From: Neopusillimonas maritima
Lineage (GTDB): Bacteria; Pseudomonadota; Gammaproteobacteria; Burkholderiales; Burkholderiaceae_B
Reading direction: 5' to 3'
Length of the DNA: 64,000 nt
Assembly (NCBI RefSeq): GCF_003576595.1
Contig: NZ_NQOU01000001.1
Coordinates: 684,337 to 748,336 of the forward strand
The notes below the pieces were generated by a model. That model was not told the DNA's origin and searched no databases. It saw only the letters and a program-made list of their open reading frames with translations. Positions 53,547 through 62,395 of the stretch are shown one piece after another. The position numbers and the translations under genes were made by a program. Within the stretch, counting starts at the first letter, position 1. Every line of letters begins with the position of its first letter.

Positions 53547-54479
53547 CTACACAAGAGGCAGACCTGCAACCTCGCGGATGTGCGTACGCAGTGCGTCGAA
53601 CACTTCCGACAAACTGCGTTGGCTTGTCATGCATACGTAGTCGGCCTTCGAATAAAATGCCTCGCGCCCGGCCAGAATGCGCTTAAGGTCGGCCATGGCC
53701 TCGTTATTGCCGGCCATGGGCCGGAAGTCGCCCTGCGCCATTACACGCGCCATATGATCTTCCGGACTCGCTTTCACCCACACGGTATAACAGTGGGACA
53801 ACAGTAAATTCATGGTTGAAGGTTCGGAAACAATACCCCCTGGCGTGGCAAGCACCATTTCAGGATATAGTTGCAGCGACTCTTCAAGGGCACGTTTCTC
53901 GTAACGCCGATAAGCCGTAGGCCCATACAGACTGTGGATCTCCAGAATGCCGCACCCGGCCACGCGCTCGATTTCCGAACTAAGTTCGACAAAGGGATAG
54001 CCGATATCGGCCGCCAGCATGCGCCCCAAGGTTGATTTTCCGGCACCGCGTAGCCCCACGACGGCAATTTGCTTTGTGCGATTGCCTGCAGTGGAAACGG
54101 CTTGCCCGACAAACAGCTGCGCCAGCGCCTCTCGTGCCTGCTGGAGCTCCTGCTCCGAGCGATTGTGCAACAGCTCCCGAATAAGCAGCCATTCAGGCGT
54201 AGAAGTGGTCACGTCACCCACCAATTCCGCCAAAACGCAATTAAATGCCTTGGAAATCTGCAGCAGAACCAGGATGGATACATTCCCCACACCCCGCTCA
54301 AGATTGGCAAGGTGACGTTCAGACACGCGCGCAGCTCGCGCGAGCTCTTTACGCGTCATCCCCCTAATGGCGCGTAGCCGCCGTACCCGCTCCCCAAGAG
54401 CGATGAGATACGGGTCGCGATCCTGGCTGCCTGTCTCCTCAGCCGCCAGGACTTTCTGATTTAATGCTTTATTGTTCAC
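53547..54479 (-). CDS. boxR: BoxR/BzdR-type regulator (XRE HTH fused to shikimate kinase-like domain)
   Basis: 310 residues. The N-terminal XRE helix-turn-helix (about 30-85) reads MTRKELARAARVSERHLANLERG. A linker leads to a shikimate kinase-like domain (about 135-300) with a P-loop GLRGAGKSTLGRML, a RYEKRALEE region and the kinase-like GGIVSEPSTMNLL. In BzdR of Azoarcus the kinase-like domain binds benzoyl-CoA and releases repression. The gene is upstream of boxC on the same strand and divergent from the DUF4863 gene, with operators on both sides. No evidence of kinase activity is expected. Confidence 0.94.
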   Translation of the reverse strand: MNNKALNQKVLAAEETGSQDRDPYLIALGERVRRLRAIRGMTRKELARAARVSERHLANLERGVGNVSILVLLQISKAFNCVLAELVGDVTTSTPEWLLIRELLHNRSEQELQQAREALAQLFVGQAVSTAGNRTKQIAVVGLRGAGKSTLGRMLAADIGYPFVELSSEIERVAGCGILEIHSLYGPTAYRRYEKRALEESLQLYPEMVLATPGGIVSEPSTMNLLLSHCYTVWVKASPEDHMARVMAQGDFRPMAGNNEAMADLKRILAGREAFYSKADYVCMTSQRSLSEVFDALRTHIREVAGLPLV

Positions 54480-54508
54480 CCAGAAAAACCCTAATGAGTC
54501 GATATAGA

Positions 54509-54522
54509 TGCATTATAATGCT
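54509..54522. promoter_or_regulatory. BoxR-type operator O4, shared by divergent promoters
   Basis: TGCA-TTATAA-TGCT, one base off TGCA-N6-TGCA. On the minus strand it contains a TATAAT (54512-54517), the probable boxR -10; on the plus strand its last base is the first of the -35 TTGACA (54522-54527). One bound regulator would affect both directions. Confidence 0.6.
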
Positions 54523-54550
54523 TGACAATTGGAAAGAAAAGGCCTAATTT
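54522..54550 (+). promoter_or_regulatory. Sigma70 promoter of the boxD-ligase-transporter arm
   Basis: TTGACA (54522-54527), a 17-base spacer and TAATTT (54545-54550), about 90 bases before the DUF4863 start. The -35 is a perfect consensus and abuts operator O4. Confidence 0.68.
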
Positions 54551-54639
54551 TGAGTCTTGGCGAGGGCGCCTTGCTGGGTTAGATAGCATTTTATTGCTTT
54601 GGCCCGGCACTCGACTCCGCTAAGAAAGGATACATAAAA

Positions 54640-55107
54640 ATGAACCTCGAGACATTTCAGCAACTCATTCAAAAAGTAACCAATCATATTGGCGACCGTC
54701 CGTTGAATAAAACGTTGCAAGACGACCTGAATCAAACCTTCCCTGTTGGGGGCGACGTTTACAACGGAATAGTCAACGCCTGTCGCACAGGCGTTGCGCA
54801 AGGCTGGATGTGCCAATACGAAGGGGGCGGCATTCGTTACGGGCGGGTCATCAAGCCAACAGATGTACTCAATGGCTATTCGGTCGACGTGGTCGATATG
54901 AAAGACCTTGCCGGGCCCCACCATCGCCACCCAAACGGCGAAATCGACCTGATCATGCCCATCGACGACACCGCCAAGTTCGACAACCACCCGGCCGGCT
55001 GGCTGGTGTATGGGCCCGACACGGCGCACAGCCCCACCGTGAGTCAGGGCCAGGCATTGGTTCTGTATCTTTTGCCTGAAGGCAAAATCGAATTCACCCG
55101 CTCATAG
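54640..55107 (+). CDS. DUF4863 family protein with a cupin-like metal motif
   Basis: 155 residues, no signal peptide or membrane segment. The family (DUF4863, PF16155 as I recall) is common in box clusters; some members have been described as 4-hydroxylaminobenzoate lyases, but I cannot confirm that from sequence here. The body resembles a small cupin: H-R-H-P-N-G-E near residues 95-101 is the HxHxxxE first metal-binding motif, and a later HPAGWLVYGPDTAHSP holds a further histidine. Such a site would bind Fe, Mn or Zn. It is the first gene after the divergent promoter and precedes boxD. A role in benzoyl-CoA metabolism is inference. Confidence 0.82.
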   Translation: MNLETFQQLIQKVTNHIGDRPLNKTLQDDLNQTFPVGGDVYNGIVNACRTGVAQGWMCQYEGGGIRYGRVIKPTDVLNGYSVDVVDMKDLAGPHHRHPNGEIDLIMPIDDTAKFDNHPAGWLVYGPDTAHSPTVSQGQALVLYLLPEGKIEFTRS

Positions 55108-55215
55108 GCTATGGGCCCACTGGGCCGCCTGTTTGCAAGGTGCCCGGCACAATTGCCGCTACACGGCGGCCCCCATCACAGTACGGCACCTGTTTCTACG
55201 AGAAAAAGACACGTT

Positions 55216-56775
55216 ATGACAAAACTCGCAAACTATCTTGAAGGACGCTGGCAAGAAGGAAGCGGCAACGGCAGCCCGGTTCTCGACCCCATCACGGGTG
55301 AGACGTTGGCCACCGTTAGTGCCGATGGCCTGGATATGCATGCCGCCTACGATTACGCCAGGCAACAAGCCGGGCCCGCCTTGCGCAAATTAAGCTATGC
55401 CGAACGCGCTGCCTTGCTGAGCGACATTGTGAAAGTGCTTCAGGCAAATCGCGACAAATACTTTGATATCTCGCTGCGCAATTCCGGCACGGTACAAAAT
55501 GACAGCTCGGTCGATGTCGACGGCGCCATTTACACGCTATCCTTCTATGCCAAAGCCGGTTCCAAAATGGTGGAAAAAGCCTTGCGCCTCGACGGTGAGT
55601 CGGCACCGCTGGCAAAAGACAACGTCTTTGCCAGCCAACACATTTATGTCCCCATTCAGGGGCTGGCCCTCTTCATCAACGCATTCAACTTCCCGGCATG
55701 GGGCCTGTGGGAAAAAGCCGCGGCCGCGCTGCTATCCGGCGTTCCCGTTGTCATCAAACCCGCCACCTCCACCGCCTGGTTAACCCACGAAATGGTGAAA
55801 GATGTCGTCGACGCCAACATCCTGCCGGCCGGCGCCTTGAATATCGTTTGCGGCCGCCCCGACGCTTTGCTCGACGCGTTAAACGGTCTTGATGTCGTGT
55901 CTTTCACCGGTTCGGCCGACACCGCCGCATCGTTGCGCGACCATCCTCGCATCAAACATGACGGCGTGCGTTTCAACGCGGAAACCGACAGCATTAACAG
56001 TGCGGTTCTGGGCCCGGACACCGACGATGACGCCACCGGGCTGCTGGTGCGCGAAGTGGTGCGCGAACTCACCATCAAATCAGGCCAGAAATGCACCGCG
56101 ATACGCCGTATTTTTGTCCCCGAATCGAAATACGATGCAGTGGCGCAGGCTATTTCCAACAAACTTAAAACCATTACGGTGGGTGATCCTCGCAAAGAAG
56201 GCGTTCGAATGGGCAGCCTGGTGAATCTCTCACAACGCGACGCCATTCTCGAGGGCATTGAAAAACTGGCGGAATGCAGCGATATCCTGTTTGATGGCCG
56301 CACGGAAAGCACTATTGATCTCGACAACGAAAATACAGCGGTCGTCCCACCCGTACTATTCGGGGTACGCAACCCCGACGATCATCCCCTGGTTCACGAA
56401 ATGGAAGTGTTTGGCCCGGTCGCCACGCTCATCCCTTATCGCAACACAGAACACGCCTTCACGCTAACACGTCGCGGCATGGGTTCATTGGTTGCCTCGG
56501 TATACAGCAATCAGCCCGATTTCCTGGCGCAAGCAGCCGCAACCCTGGCGGAAAGCCACGGTCGTGTACACCTTATCAACAACGACGTAGCCAAAGCCCA
56601 TACCGGGCACGGCAACGTGATGCCGCAATCGAACCATGGCGGCCCAGGGCGCGCCGGCGGCGGCGAAGAACTGGGCGGCTTGCGCGCCCTGCGCTTTTAT
56701 CACCGGCTCGCGGCCATTCAAGGTTCTCCCGAGGTCTTGGGCAAATTGGCCCAGGAAGCAGGTTCTGAAAGTTAA
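55216..56775 (+). CDS. boxD: 3,4-Dehydroadipyl-CoA semialdehyde dehydrogenase BoxD
   Basis: 519 residues from ATG 55216. BoxD oxidises the ring-cleavage semialdehyde to 3,4-dehydroadipyl-CoA with NADP. The aldehyde-dehydrogenase fold is shown by [19 protein letters not shown] near 155 and KPATSTAWL near 179, with the catalytic Cys in [10 protein letters not shown] near 293 and Glu in FNAETDSIN near 257. The C-terminus has [11 protein letters not shown] near 398 and [15 protein letters not shown]. The gene lies 108 bases after the DUF4863 gene, with no clear terminator between them, and a weak hairpin follows before the ligase gene. Confidence 0.95.
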   Translation: MTKLANYLEGRWQEGSGNGSPVLDPITGETLATVSADGLDMHAAYDYARQQAGPALRKLSYAERAALLSDIVKVLQANRDKYFDISLRNSGTVQNDSSVDVDGAIYTLSFYAKAGSKMVEKALRLDGESAPLAKDNVFASQHIYVPIQGLALFINAFNFPAWGLWEKAAAALLSGVPVVIKPATSTAWLTHEMVKDVVDANILPAGALNIVCGRPDALLDALNGLDVVSFTGSADTAASLRDHPRIKHDGVRFNAETDSINSAVLGPDTDDDATGLLVREVVRELTIKSGQKCTAIRRIFVPESKYDAVAQAISNKLKTITVGDPRKEGVRMGSLVNLSQRDAILEGIEKLAECSDILFDGRTESTIDLDNENTAVVPPVLFGVRNPDDHPLVHEMEVFGPVATLIPYRNTEHAFTLTRRGMGSLVASVYSNQPDFLAQAAATLAESHGRVHLINNDVAKAHTGHGNVMPQSNHGGPGRAGGGEELGGLRALRFYHRLAAIQGSPEVLGKLAQEAGSES

Positions 56776-56790
56776 TAAAACAAATTATTG

Positions 56791-56828
56791 CCTGTCGTGC
56801 TTCCAATACCCCGACAGGCCTCCTTTTT
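56791..56828 (+). terminator. Weak hairpin between boxD and benzoate-CoA ligase
   Basis: CCTGTCG (56791-56797) and CGACAGG (56812-56818) form a 7-base stem with a 14-base loop; CCTCCTTTTTTC follows. It has a stem and U-run but a long loop, so it may only attenuate transcription between the genes. Confidence 0.42.
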
Positions 56829-56842
56829 TCGGAGACAACAAA

Positions 56843-58402
56843 ATGGAAGTCTGCCCTGCAGAATTGAATTACGCCCAGTATCTGGCTGAGTTCAACCGTT
56901 CGCGCGCGTCAAAAACTGCCTATATCGACGACACACGCAAAATTACCTACGGTGAGCTGGCTGATCTTTCCGCCCGTTTTGCGGGCTTGCTCAAAAACCT
57001 GGACATCCGTCGGGAAGAGCGAATTTTGCTGGTGATGCACGACACCGTTGATTGGCCGGTGGTCTTTCTGGGTGGCCTGCATGCCGGCGTGGTACCGGTT
57101 GCGGTCAACACACTTTTAACAGCCGACGACTATGCGTACATGCTTGAACACAGCCGGGCTCAGGCAGTGTTCACCTCACCCGGCCTGGTGGAAACGGTTC
57201 AGTCGGCCATGCAAAACTCACGCCACGAAGTCAAGAAGGTCGTCGTGGCCGGGGTCGGCGCGGACGAGCTGCCCGCCGATGTAGCCCATTTCGACACACT
57301 CATGCAACAGGCAGAAGCGTTGCCGCCCGTACACACAAAAGCCGACGAAATCGCGTTCTGGCTTTACTCTTCGGGCTCTACAGGTCAGCCCAAAGGGGTG
57401 GTTCACAGCCATGGCAACCTTTGGTACACCGCCGAACTCTACGGCAAGCCCGTACTGGGGATTCGCGAAGACGACATCGCTTTTTCCGCCGCAAAACTGT
57501 TTTTCGCTTACGGCTTGGGAAATGCGCTGACCTTTCCATTATCAGTCGGTGCAACCGTCGTGTTAATGGGAGAGCGCCCCACCCCCGAAGCCGTTTTCAA
57601 ACGTCTTGTAGAACACAAACCCACTGTTTTCTATGGCGTACCCACGCTGTATGCCAGTATGCTGGCGTCGCCCGCCCTTCCGGCCAAGGAAGATGTCGCC
57701 ATTCGCGTCTGTGCCTCAGCAGGTGAAGCACTGCCCAAAGACCTGGGTGAACGTTTTACGCGCCACTTTGGCTGCTACATTCTCGACGGCATCGGTTCCA
57801 CCGAAATGCTGCATATTTTCCTGTCAAACCAAATGGGCGATGTCCGTTACGGCACCACTGGAAAGCCGGTACCTGGATACGAAGTTGAGCTGCGAGACGA
57901 CTCCGGTAAACCCGTTCCCGCCGGCGCCATCGGTGATCTGTATATACGGGGATCCAGCGCCGCACTGATGTATTGGAACAATCGCGCCAAAACACGCGAA
58001 ACCATGTTGGGCGAGTGGCTTAAAAGCGGCGACAAGTACGTTTGCGATGCAGACGGTTATTACACTTATGCCGGCCGAAGCGACGACATGATCAAAGTGA
58101 GCGGCCAGTATGTTTCCCCGGTCGAAGTGGAGAACGTACTGATCCAGCACGAAACCGTTCTTGAAGCGGCGGTCATCGGCGTTGAAGACAGTCAGGGGCT
58201 GGTAAAAACATCCGCCTACGTCGTGCTGCGCTCCGGCATCACCGCAGACGCCGAGACTCAGAAAACACTGCAGAATTACGTGAAATCCCAGTTGGCGCCG
58301 TTCAAGTACCCACGCACGATCCATTTTGTCGAAGATCTTCCCAAAACAGCTACGGGTAAAATCCAGCGTTTCCGACTGCGCCAGCGCGAACAGAACAGCT
58401 AA
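56843..58402 (+). CDS. Benzoate-CoA ligase
   Basis: 519 residues from ATG 56843 (CGGAGACAAC upstream). It activates benzoate with ATP and CoA to benzoyl-CoA, the entry to the box pathway. ANL-family motifs: WLYSSGSTGQPKGVVHSHGN near residue 175, the DxFSAAKLFFAYGLGN aryl-binding block near 220, DGIGSTEMLHIFLSN near 315, GDLYIRGSSAALMYWNN near 370, YAGRSDDMIKVSGQYVSPVEVE near 410 and the catalytic lysine in PKTATGKIQRF near 505. The STEMLHIFLSN block and length match benzoate/2-aminobenzoate-CoA ligases. The alpha/beta hydrolase gene starts 9 bases after. Confidence 0.92.
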   Translation: MEVCPAELNYAQYLAEFNRSRASKTAYIDDTRKITYGELADLSARFAGLLKNLDIRREERILLVMHDTVDWPVVFLGGLHAGVVPVAVNTLLTADDYAYMLEHSRAQAVFTSPGLVETVQSAMQNSRHEVKKVVVAGVGADELPADVAHFDTLMQQAEALPPVHTKADEIAFWLYSSGSTGQPKGVVHSHGNLWYTAELYGKPVLGIREDDIAFSAAKLFFAYGLGNALTFPLSVGATVVLMGERPTPEAVFKRLVEHKPTVFYGVPTLYASMLASPALPAKEDVAIRVCASAGEALPKDLGERFTRHFGCYILDGIGSTEMLHIFLSNQMGDVRYGTTGKPVPGYEVELRDDSGKPVPAGAIGDLYIRGSSAALMYWNNRAKTRETMLGEWLKSGDKYVCDADGYYTYAGRSDDMIKVSGQYVSPVEVENVLIQHETVLEAAVIGVEDSQGLVKTSAYVVLRSGITADAETQKTLQNYVKSQLAPFKYPRTIHFVEDLPKTATGKIQRFRLRQREQNS

Positions 58403-58411
58403 GATTTCAAC

Positions 58412-59239
58412 ATGAGTAATCTGTCCATCACCCACCGCCAAGTCCCCATTCGCGTCGACGATCGCGATTATGAGCTCGAATGCCAGTTCATTTCGCCGGA
58501 GAAAACCGACCGGGACCTGGTTATTTTCCTGCACGAGGGTTTGGGTTCAGTTGCCTTGTGGCGTGATTGGCCGGCGCAACTTTGCGAACAAGCCAACTGC
58601 CGTGGGCTGGTTTACTCACGCTATGGTTATGGCGCCAGCACACCCCGACCACCTGAGGAAAAATGGCCGCTTGGCTACATGCATATACAAGCGGAAAAAG
58701 CCTTGCCGGCCCTGTTGGAAGCGCTGGATATGGAGCACGAACGGCCTATTTTGTTCGGCCACAGCGACGGCGGCTCTATTGCCCTGCTTTATGCGGCGAT
58801 GTACCCCAGCCGCCCCAAGGCCATTGCAGTAGCGGCGCCCCATATCTTTGTTGAAGATGTCACGATAACCAGCATTGAACAAGCGCGAGAGGCTTATCTG
58901 AACACTGATCTGCCACAACGTTTCTCCCGTTATCACCAGAACCCCGACTCGGCATTCTGGGGTTGGAACGATATCTGGCTTAACCCCGAATTCAAATACT
59001 GGAACATTGAAGCCTATTTGCCCAAAATCCAATGCCCTGTTCTGGCGATTCAGGGGAAAAACGACGAGTACGGCACGCTAGCCCAAATCCAAGGGATACA
59101 ACGGATAGTGTCGCACGCAGAACTCTGTATTATTGATGATTGCCGTCATTCTCCCCATAAAGATCAGCCGGAAGTCCTGAACCAGGCGTTGGTGGCTTTC
59201 ATACAAAAACTGAACGAAACGTTACCCACCAACCCATGA
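58412..59239 (+). CDS. Alpha/beta hydrolase of the benzoate cluster
   Basis: 275 residues. The alpha/beta-hydrolase triad is visible: the oxyanion region FLHEGLGSVALWRDWP near residue 39, the nucleophile in LFGHSDGGSIAL near 109-120, the acid in AIQGKNDEYG near 213, and the histidine in CRHSPHKDQP near 245. Members are found in box clusters; a benzoyl-CoA thioesterase or ester hydrolase role is possible but unproven. The gene is 9 bases after the ligase and 65 before the transporter binding-protein gene. Confidence 0.85.
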   Translation: MSNLSITHRQVPIRVDDRDYELECQFISPEKTDRDLVIFLHEGLGSVALWRDWPAQLCEQANCRGLVYSRYGYGASTPRPPEEKWPLGYMHIQAEKALPALLEALDMEHERPILFGHSDGGSIALLYAAMYPSRPKAIAVAAPHIFVEDVTITSIEQAREAYLNTDLPQRFSRYHQNPDSAFWGWNDIWLNPEFKYWNIEAYLPKIQCPVLAIQGKNDEYGTLAQIQGIQRIVSHAELCIIDDCRHSPHKDQPEVLNQALVAFIQKLNETLPTNP

Positions 59240-59304
59240 ACCTGTTTTTATTGCGCCTATGCGCAGCCATAGCAGTACCTTTACAACACCAAGGAGTAGA
59301 CACA

Positions 59305-60465
59305 ATGAAGAAAGTCTTAACGGGCACCGCACTCGCCCTTTCTCTCGCATTCGGCGCAGGCGCTGCGTCGGCCGAAGTCAAAGTGGGCTTTATGTTGCCT
59401 TATAGCGGCACCTACGCTCAATTGGGTGAAGCCATTGAAAACGGCTTCAAAATGTATGTGGAAGAACAAGGCGGCAAACTTGCCGGCCAGGAAGTCACCT
59501 ATTTCCGCGTCGACGATGAATCCAACCCATCCAAAGGGCCCGATAACGCCAACCGCCTGATCAAACGCGACAACGTCGATATTCTGATCGGTACGGTTCA
59601 CTCCGGTGTGGCCATGGCCCTGGCCAAAGCAGCCACCGAGAGCGACGTTACCCTCATTATTCCGAATGCCGGCGCCGTTGCCATTACCGGCCCACTGTGC
59701 AGCAAGAACGTCTTCCGCTCATCATTTTCGAACTGGCAACCTGGCTACGCCATGGGTGTTGTCGCCGCGGAAGATGGTCACAAGAAGGCCGTGACCATTT
59801 CCTGGAACTACGCTGCGGGTAAAGAATCCACTGACGGCTTCAAGGAAGCATTCGAAAAAGGCGGCGGCGAAGTTGTCGAACACCTGACCCTGCCTTTCCC
59901 CCAGGTTGAGTTCCAGCCGCTGCTCACGGAAATCGCTTCTATCAAGCCCGACGTCGTCTATACGTTCTTTGCGGGCGGTGGTGCCGTTAAGTTCGTACAG
60001 GATTACGCAGCTGCAGGTCTTAAAGATCAAATCCCTCTGGTCGGCGCCGGCTTCCTGACCGACGGCACGCTTAAAGCACAAGGTGAGTCCGCTCAGGGCT
60101 TGCGCACTGCGCTGCACTACGCCGATGGGTTGGATAACGAGCTCGACAAGAAATTCCGCGAGAATTATTCCGAGAAGTATCCCGATTTGCCGCCTGATGT
60201 TTACGCGGTTCAGGGTTACGACGCAGCACAAATGCTGGCGGCCGGTATGGAAGCGGTAGACGGCGACGTCAGCAAGAAAGACCAAATGCGCGATGCCATC
60301 CGCAATGCAACCATCAAGAGTCCACGCGGCGATTTCACCATCTCCAAATCCGGCAACCCCGTTCAGGATTTCTACCTGCGCGAAGTTAAAGGCATGGACA
60401 ATGTTCCTGTGAAAATCGCGGTTGAGGATCTGGCTGACCCCAGCCGCGGCTGCAAACTGATGTAA
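59305..60465 (+). CDS. ABC transporter periplasmic substrate-binding protein (Liv family)
   Basis: 386 residues from ATG 59305, preceded by AAGGAGT. A clear signal peptide (KKVLTGTALALSLAFG, cleavage after AASA) delivers it to the periplasm. The periplasmic binding fold type I (PBP1, LivJ-like) is indicated by VKVGFMLPYSGTYAQLGE, the NRLIKRDNVDILIGTVHSG block near 95 and a VVYTFFAGGGAVKFVQ strand. Liv-like proteins in aromatic clusters often carry benzoate or other aromatic acids instead of amino acids; genetic context suggests that here. It heads five transporter genes. Confidence 0.9.
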   Translation: MKKVLTGTALALSLAFGAGAASAEVKVGFMLPYSGTYAQLGEAIENGFKMYVEEQGGKLAGQEVTYFRVDDESNPSKGPDNANRLIKRDNVDILIGTVHSGVAMALAKAATESDVTLIIPNAGAVAITGPLCSKNVFRSSFSNWQPGYAMGVVAAEDGHKKAVTISWNYAAGKESTDGFKEAFEKGGGEVVEHLTLPFPQVEFQPLLTEIASIKPDVVYTFFAGGGAVKFVQDYAAAGLKDQIPLVGAGFLTDGTLKAQGESAQGLRTALHYADGLDNELDKKFRENYSEKYPDLPPDVYAVQGYDAAQMLAAGMEAVDGDVSKKDQMRDAIRNATIKSPRGDFTISKSGNPVQDFYLREVKGMDNVPVKIAVEDLADPSRGCKLM

Positions 60466-60500
60466 TCACCCTATAAAAAAACAATACTAAAGGAGGCCAT

Positions 60501-61382
60501 GTGGATCCGGTCATTTTCCTTATTCAATGTCTGAACGCTGTCCAGTACGGGCTGCTGCTCTTCCTGGTTGCCAGTGGGTTAACACTCATTTTCGGCATCA
60601 TGGGCATCATCAACCTGGCTCACGGCAGCTTCTACATGATCGGCGCCTACATGGCCTTCGCGCTAGGACCTCTTGTTGAACAGTATGTGGGTGGGGGGTT
60701 TGTTACAACCCTGCTCGCCTGCGTTATTTTGTCGGCCATTCTGGGTTACTTCCTGGAATGGGCTTTTTACAGCTATCTTTATCATCGCGATCACCTGCAG
60801 CAAGTCCTCATGACTTACGGCCTTATCCTGGTGTTTGAAGAGCTGCGCAGCATCATTATTGATAACGACGTTCATGGTGTCGACACGCCGTCCTGGTTAA
60901 GTGGGGCCATCTCGCTCGGCGACATCATGACTTACCCCACCTACCGTCTCTTCATTTCGGTGGTCTGTCTGGTCGTTGCAGGCTTGCTTTATTGGTTACT
61001 TACACACACACGCCTGGGCATGATGATTCGTGCCGGCGCCAGTAATCGCGACATGATCAACTCACTGGGCATCGATATTAATCGCTTGTTCCGTATTGTT
61101 TTTGCGCTGGGCGTTGCGCTGGCGGCTTTTGCCGGTGCCATTGCGGCTCCTGTGTCCTCGGTTTATCCCGGCATGGGCCACTCCATTCTTATTATCTGTT
61201 TCGTTGTGGTCGTGATTGGCGGCATTGGATCTATTAAAGGGGCGTTCGTCGCCGCCATGCTCATCGGCTTTGTCGACACCTTCGGCCAAGTCCTGTTTCC
61301 GCAAGCCGCAGGCGTTCTGGTTTACGTCATGATGGCCGCCATCCTGTTATTCAAGCCCGAGGGGCTCTTCAAGCAAGGCTAA
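60501..61382 (+). CDS. Branched-chain/aromatic-type ABC transporter permease (LivH-like)
   Basis: 293 residues from GTG 60501, preceded by a perfect AGGAGG; the overlapping ATG is out of frame. About eight hydrophobic helices. The LivH pattern LIFGIMGIINLAHGSFYMIGAYMAF near residue 31 and GGIGSIKGAFVAAMLIG near 240 are decisive. It is an inner-membrane permease of the binding-protein system, six bases before livM. Confidence 0.93.
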   Translation: MDPVIFLIQCLNAVQYGLLLFLVASGLTLIFGIMGIINLAHGSFYMIGAYMAFALGPLVEQYVGGGFVTTLLACVILSAILGYFLEWAFYSYLYHRDHLQQVLMTYGLILVFEELRSIIIDNDVHGVDTPSWLSGAISLGDIMTYPTYRLFISVVCLVVAGLLYWLLTHTRLGMMIRAGASNRDMINSLGIDINRLFRIVFALGVALAAFAGAIAAPVSSVYPGMGHSILIICFVVVVIGGIGSIKGAFVAAMLIGFVDTFGQVLFPQAAGVLVYVMMAAILLFKPEGLFKQG

Positions 61383-61387
61383 CAACA

Positions 61388-62386
61388 ATGCACTCCTCGA
61401 TACGCAACTTTATCCTGCCCCTGCTTCTTTTTGTCGTCACCGCGCTGCTGCCCTTGGTCACGTCCGAGTACTACACTGCGCTGATCGTCAAAATCATGAT
61501 TTATTCATTATTTGCGCTTAGCCTGCAATTGCTGGTTGGCTGCACCGGCCTCATCAGCCTGGGCCATGCCGCGTTCTTCGGCATCTCCGCCTACGCGGTT
61601 ACTTTATTGTCGCCCCAATACGAGTCCGGCAATTTATTGTGGATGTTACCCGTTAGCATAGGGATCGCAATGGTGTATGCCCTGATTACCGGCGCGCTGT
61701 CGTTGCGAACCAAAGGCGTCTATTTCATTATGGTCACCCTGGCGTTTGCGCAAATGGCTTACTACGTCTTTCACGACACCAAAATCGGTGGCGGAAGCGA
61801 TGGCATCTATTTGTACGTTCGGCCCGAATTCCGCATTGGCGACTGGGTTATCCTGAATCTTGATAACGCCTACGTTTTCTACATGTTTGTACTGGTTTGC
61901 CTAACCCTTACGTGGGTATTTCTTGCCATGCTCATGCGTTCGCGTTTCGGCGCCGCGCTCACCGGCATTCTGGTGAATGAACAGCGCATGCGCGCAGCCG
62001 GTTTTTCAACGTTCGGATACAAGCTCACGGCCTACATCATTGCCAGTGGCTTGGGTGGTCTTGCCGGCATTCTTTATGCCGCCAAAGACGGCTATGTGAA
62101 CCCTGAACTGATGAACTGGGAACAGTCGGGCCTGGTACTGCTTATGGTTATTTTGGGCGGTATGGGCCGGCTTTCAGGTGCGGTTATCGGCACCATTACA
62201 CTCATTCTGCTGCAGGAAATATTCCAGTCGCAAGCATTGTTCGGCGAGTTTGCCGTTCACTGGCACCTTACCTTCGGCCTGGCCATTATTATTCTGGTGG
62301 CGCTCATGCCCAAAGGTTTAATCGGACTGCCTGAACAACTTCGCGCCCGCCGCCGCTCTTCGGCCGGCTCACCTGCTGCACACTAG
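61388..62386 (+). CDS. Branched-chain/aromatic-type ABC transporter permease (LivM-like)
   Basis: 332 residues with about eight to ten helices. The LivM blocks are SLQLLVGCTGLISLGHAAFFGISAYA near 45, SLRTKGVYFIMVTLAFAQM near 105 and GGMGRLSGAVIGT near 256. It pairs with the LivH-like permease in the membrane. The gene ends nine bases before the first ATPase gene. Confidence 0.93.
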   Translation: MHSSIRNFILPLLLFVVTALLPLVTSEYYTALIVKIMIYSLFALSLQLLVGCTGLISLGHAAFFGISAYAVTLLSPQYESGNLLWMLPVSIGIAMVYALITGALSLRTKGVYFIMVTLAFAQMAYYVFHDTKIGGGSDGIYLYVRPEFRIGDWVILNLDNAYVFYMFVLVCLTLTWVFLAMLMRSRFGAALTGILVNEQRMRAAGFSTFGYKLTAYIIASGLGGLAGILYAAKDGYVNPELMNWEQSGLVLLMVILGGMGRLSGAVIGTITLILLQEIFQSQALFGEFAVHWHLTFGLAIIILVALMPKGLIGLPEQLRARRRSSAGSPAAH

Positions 62387-62395
62387 AGGTAAAGC

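Noticed and set aside
55656-56372. A 238-residue open frame on the minus strand opposite boxD
   Set aside because: Antisense shadow of boxD with a Ser/Thr-rich composition; no start signal.
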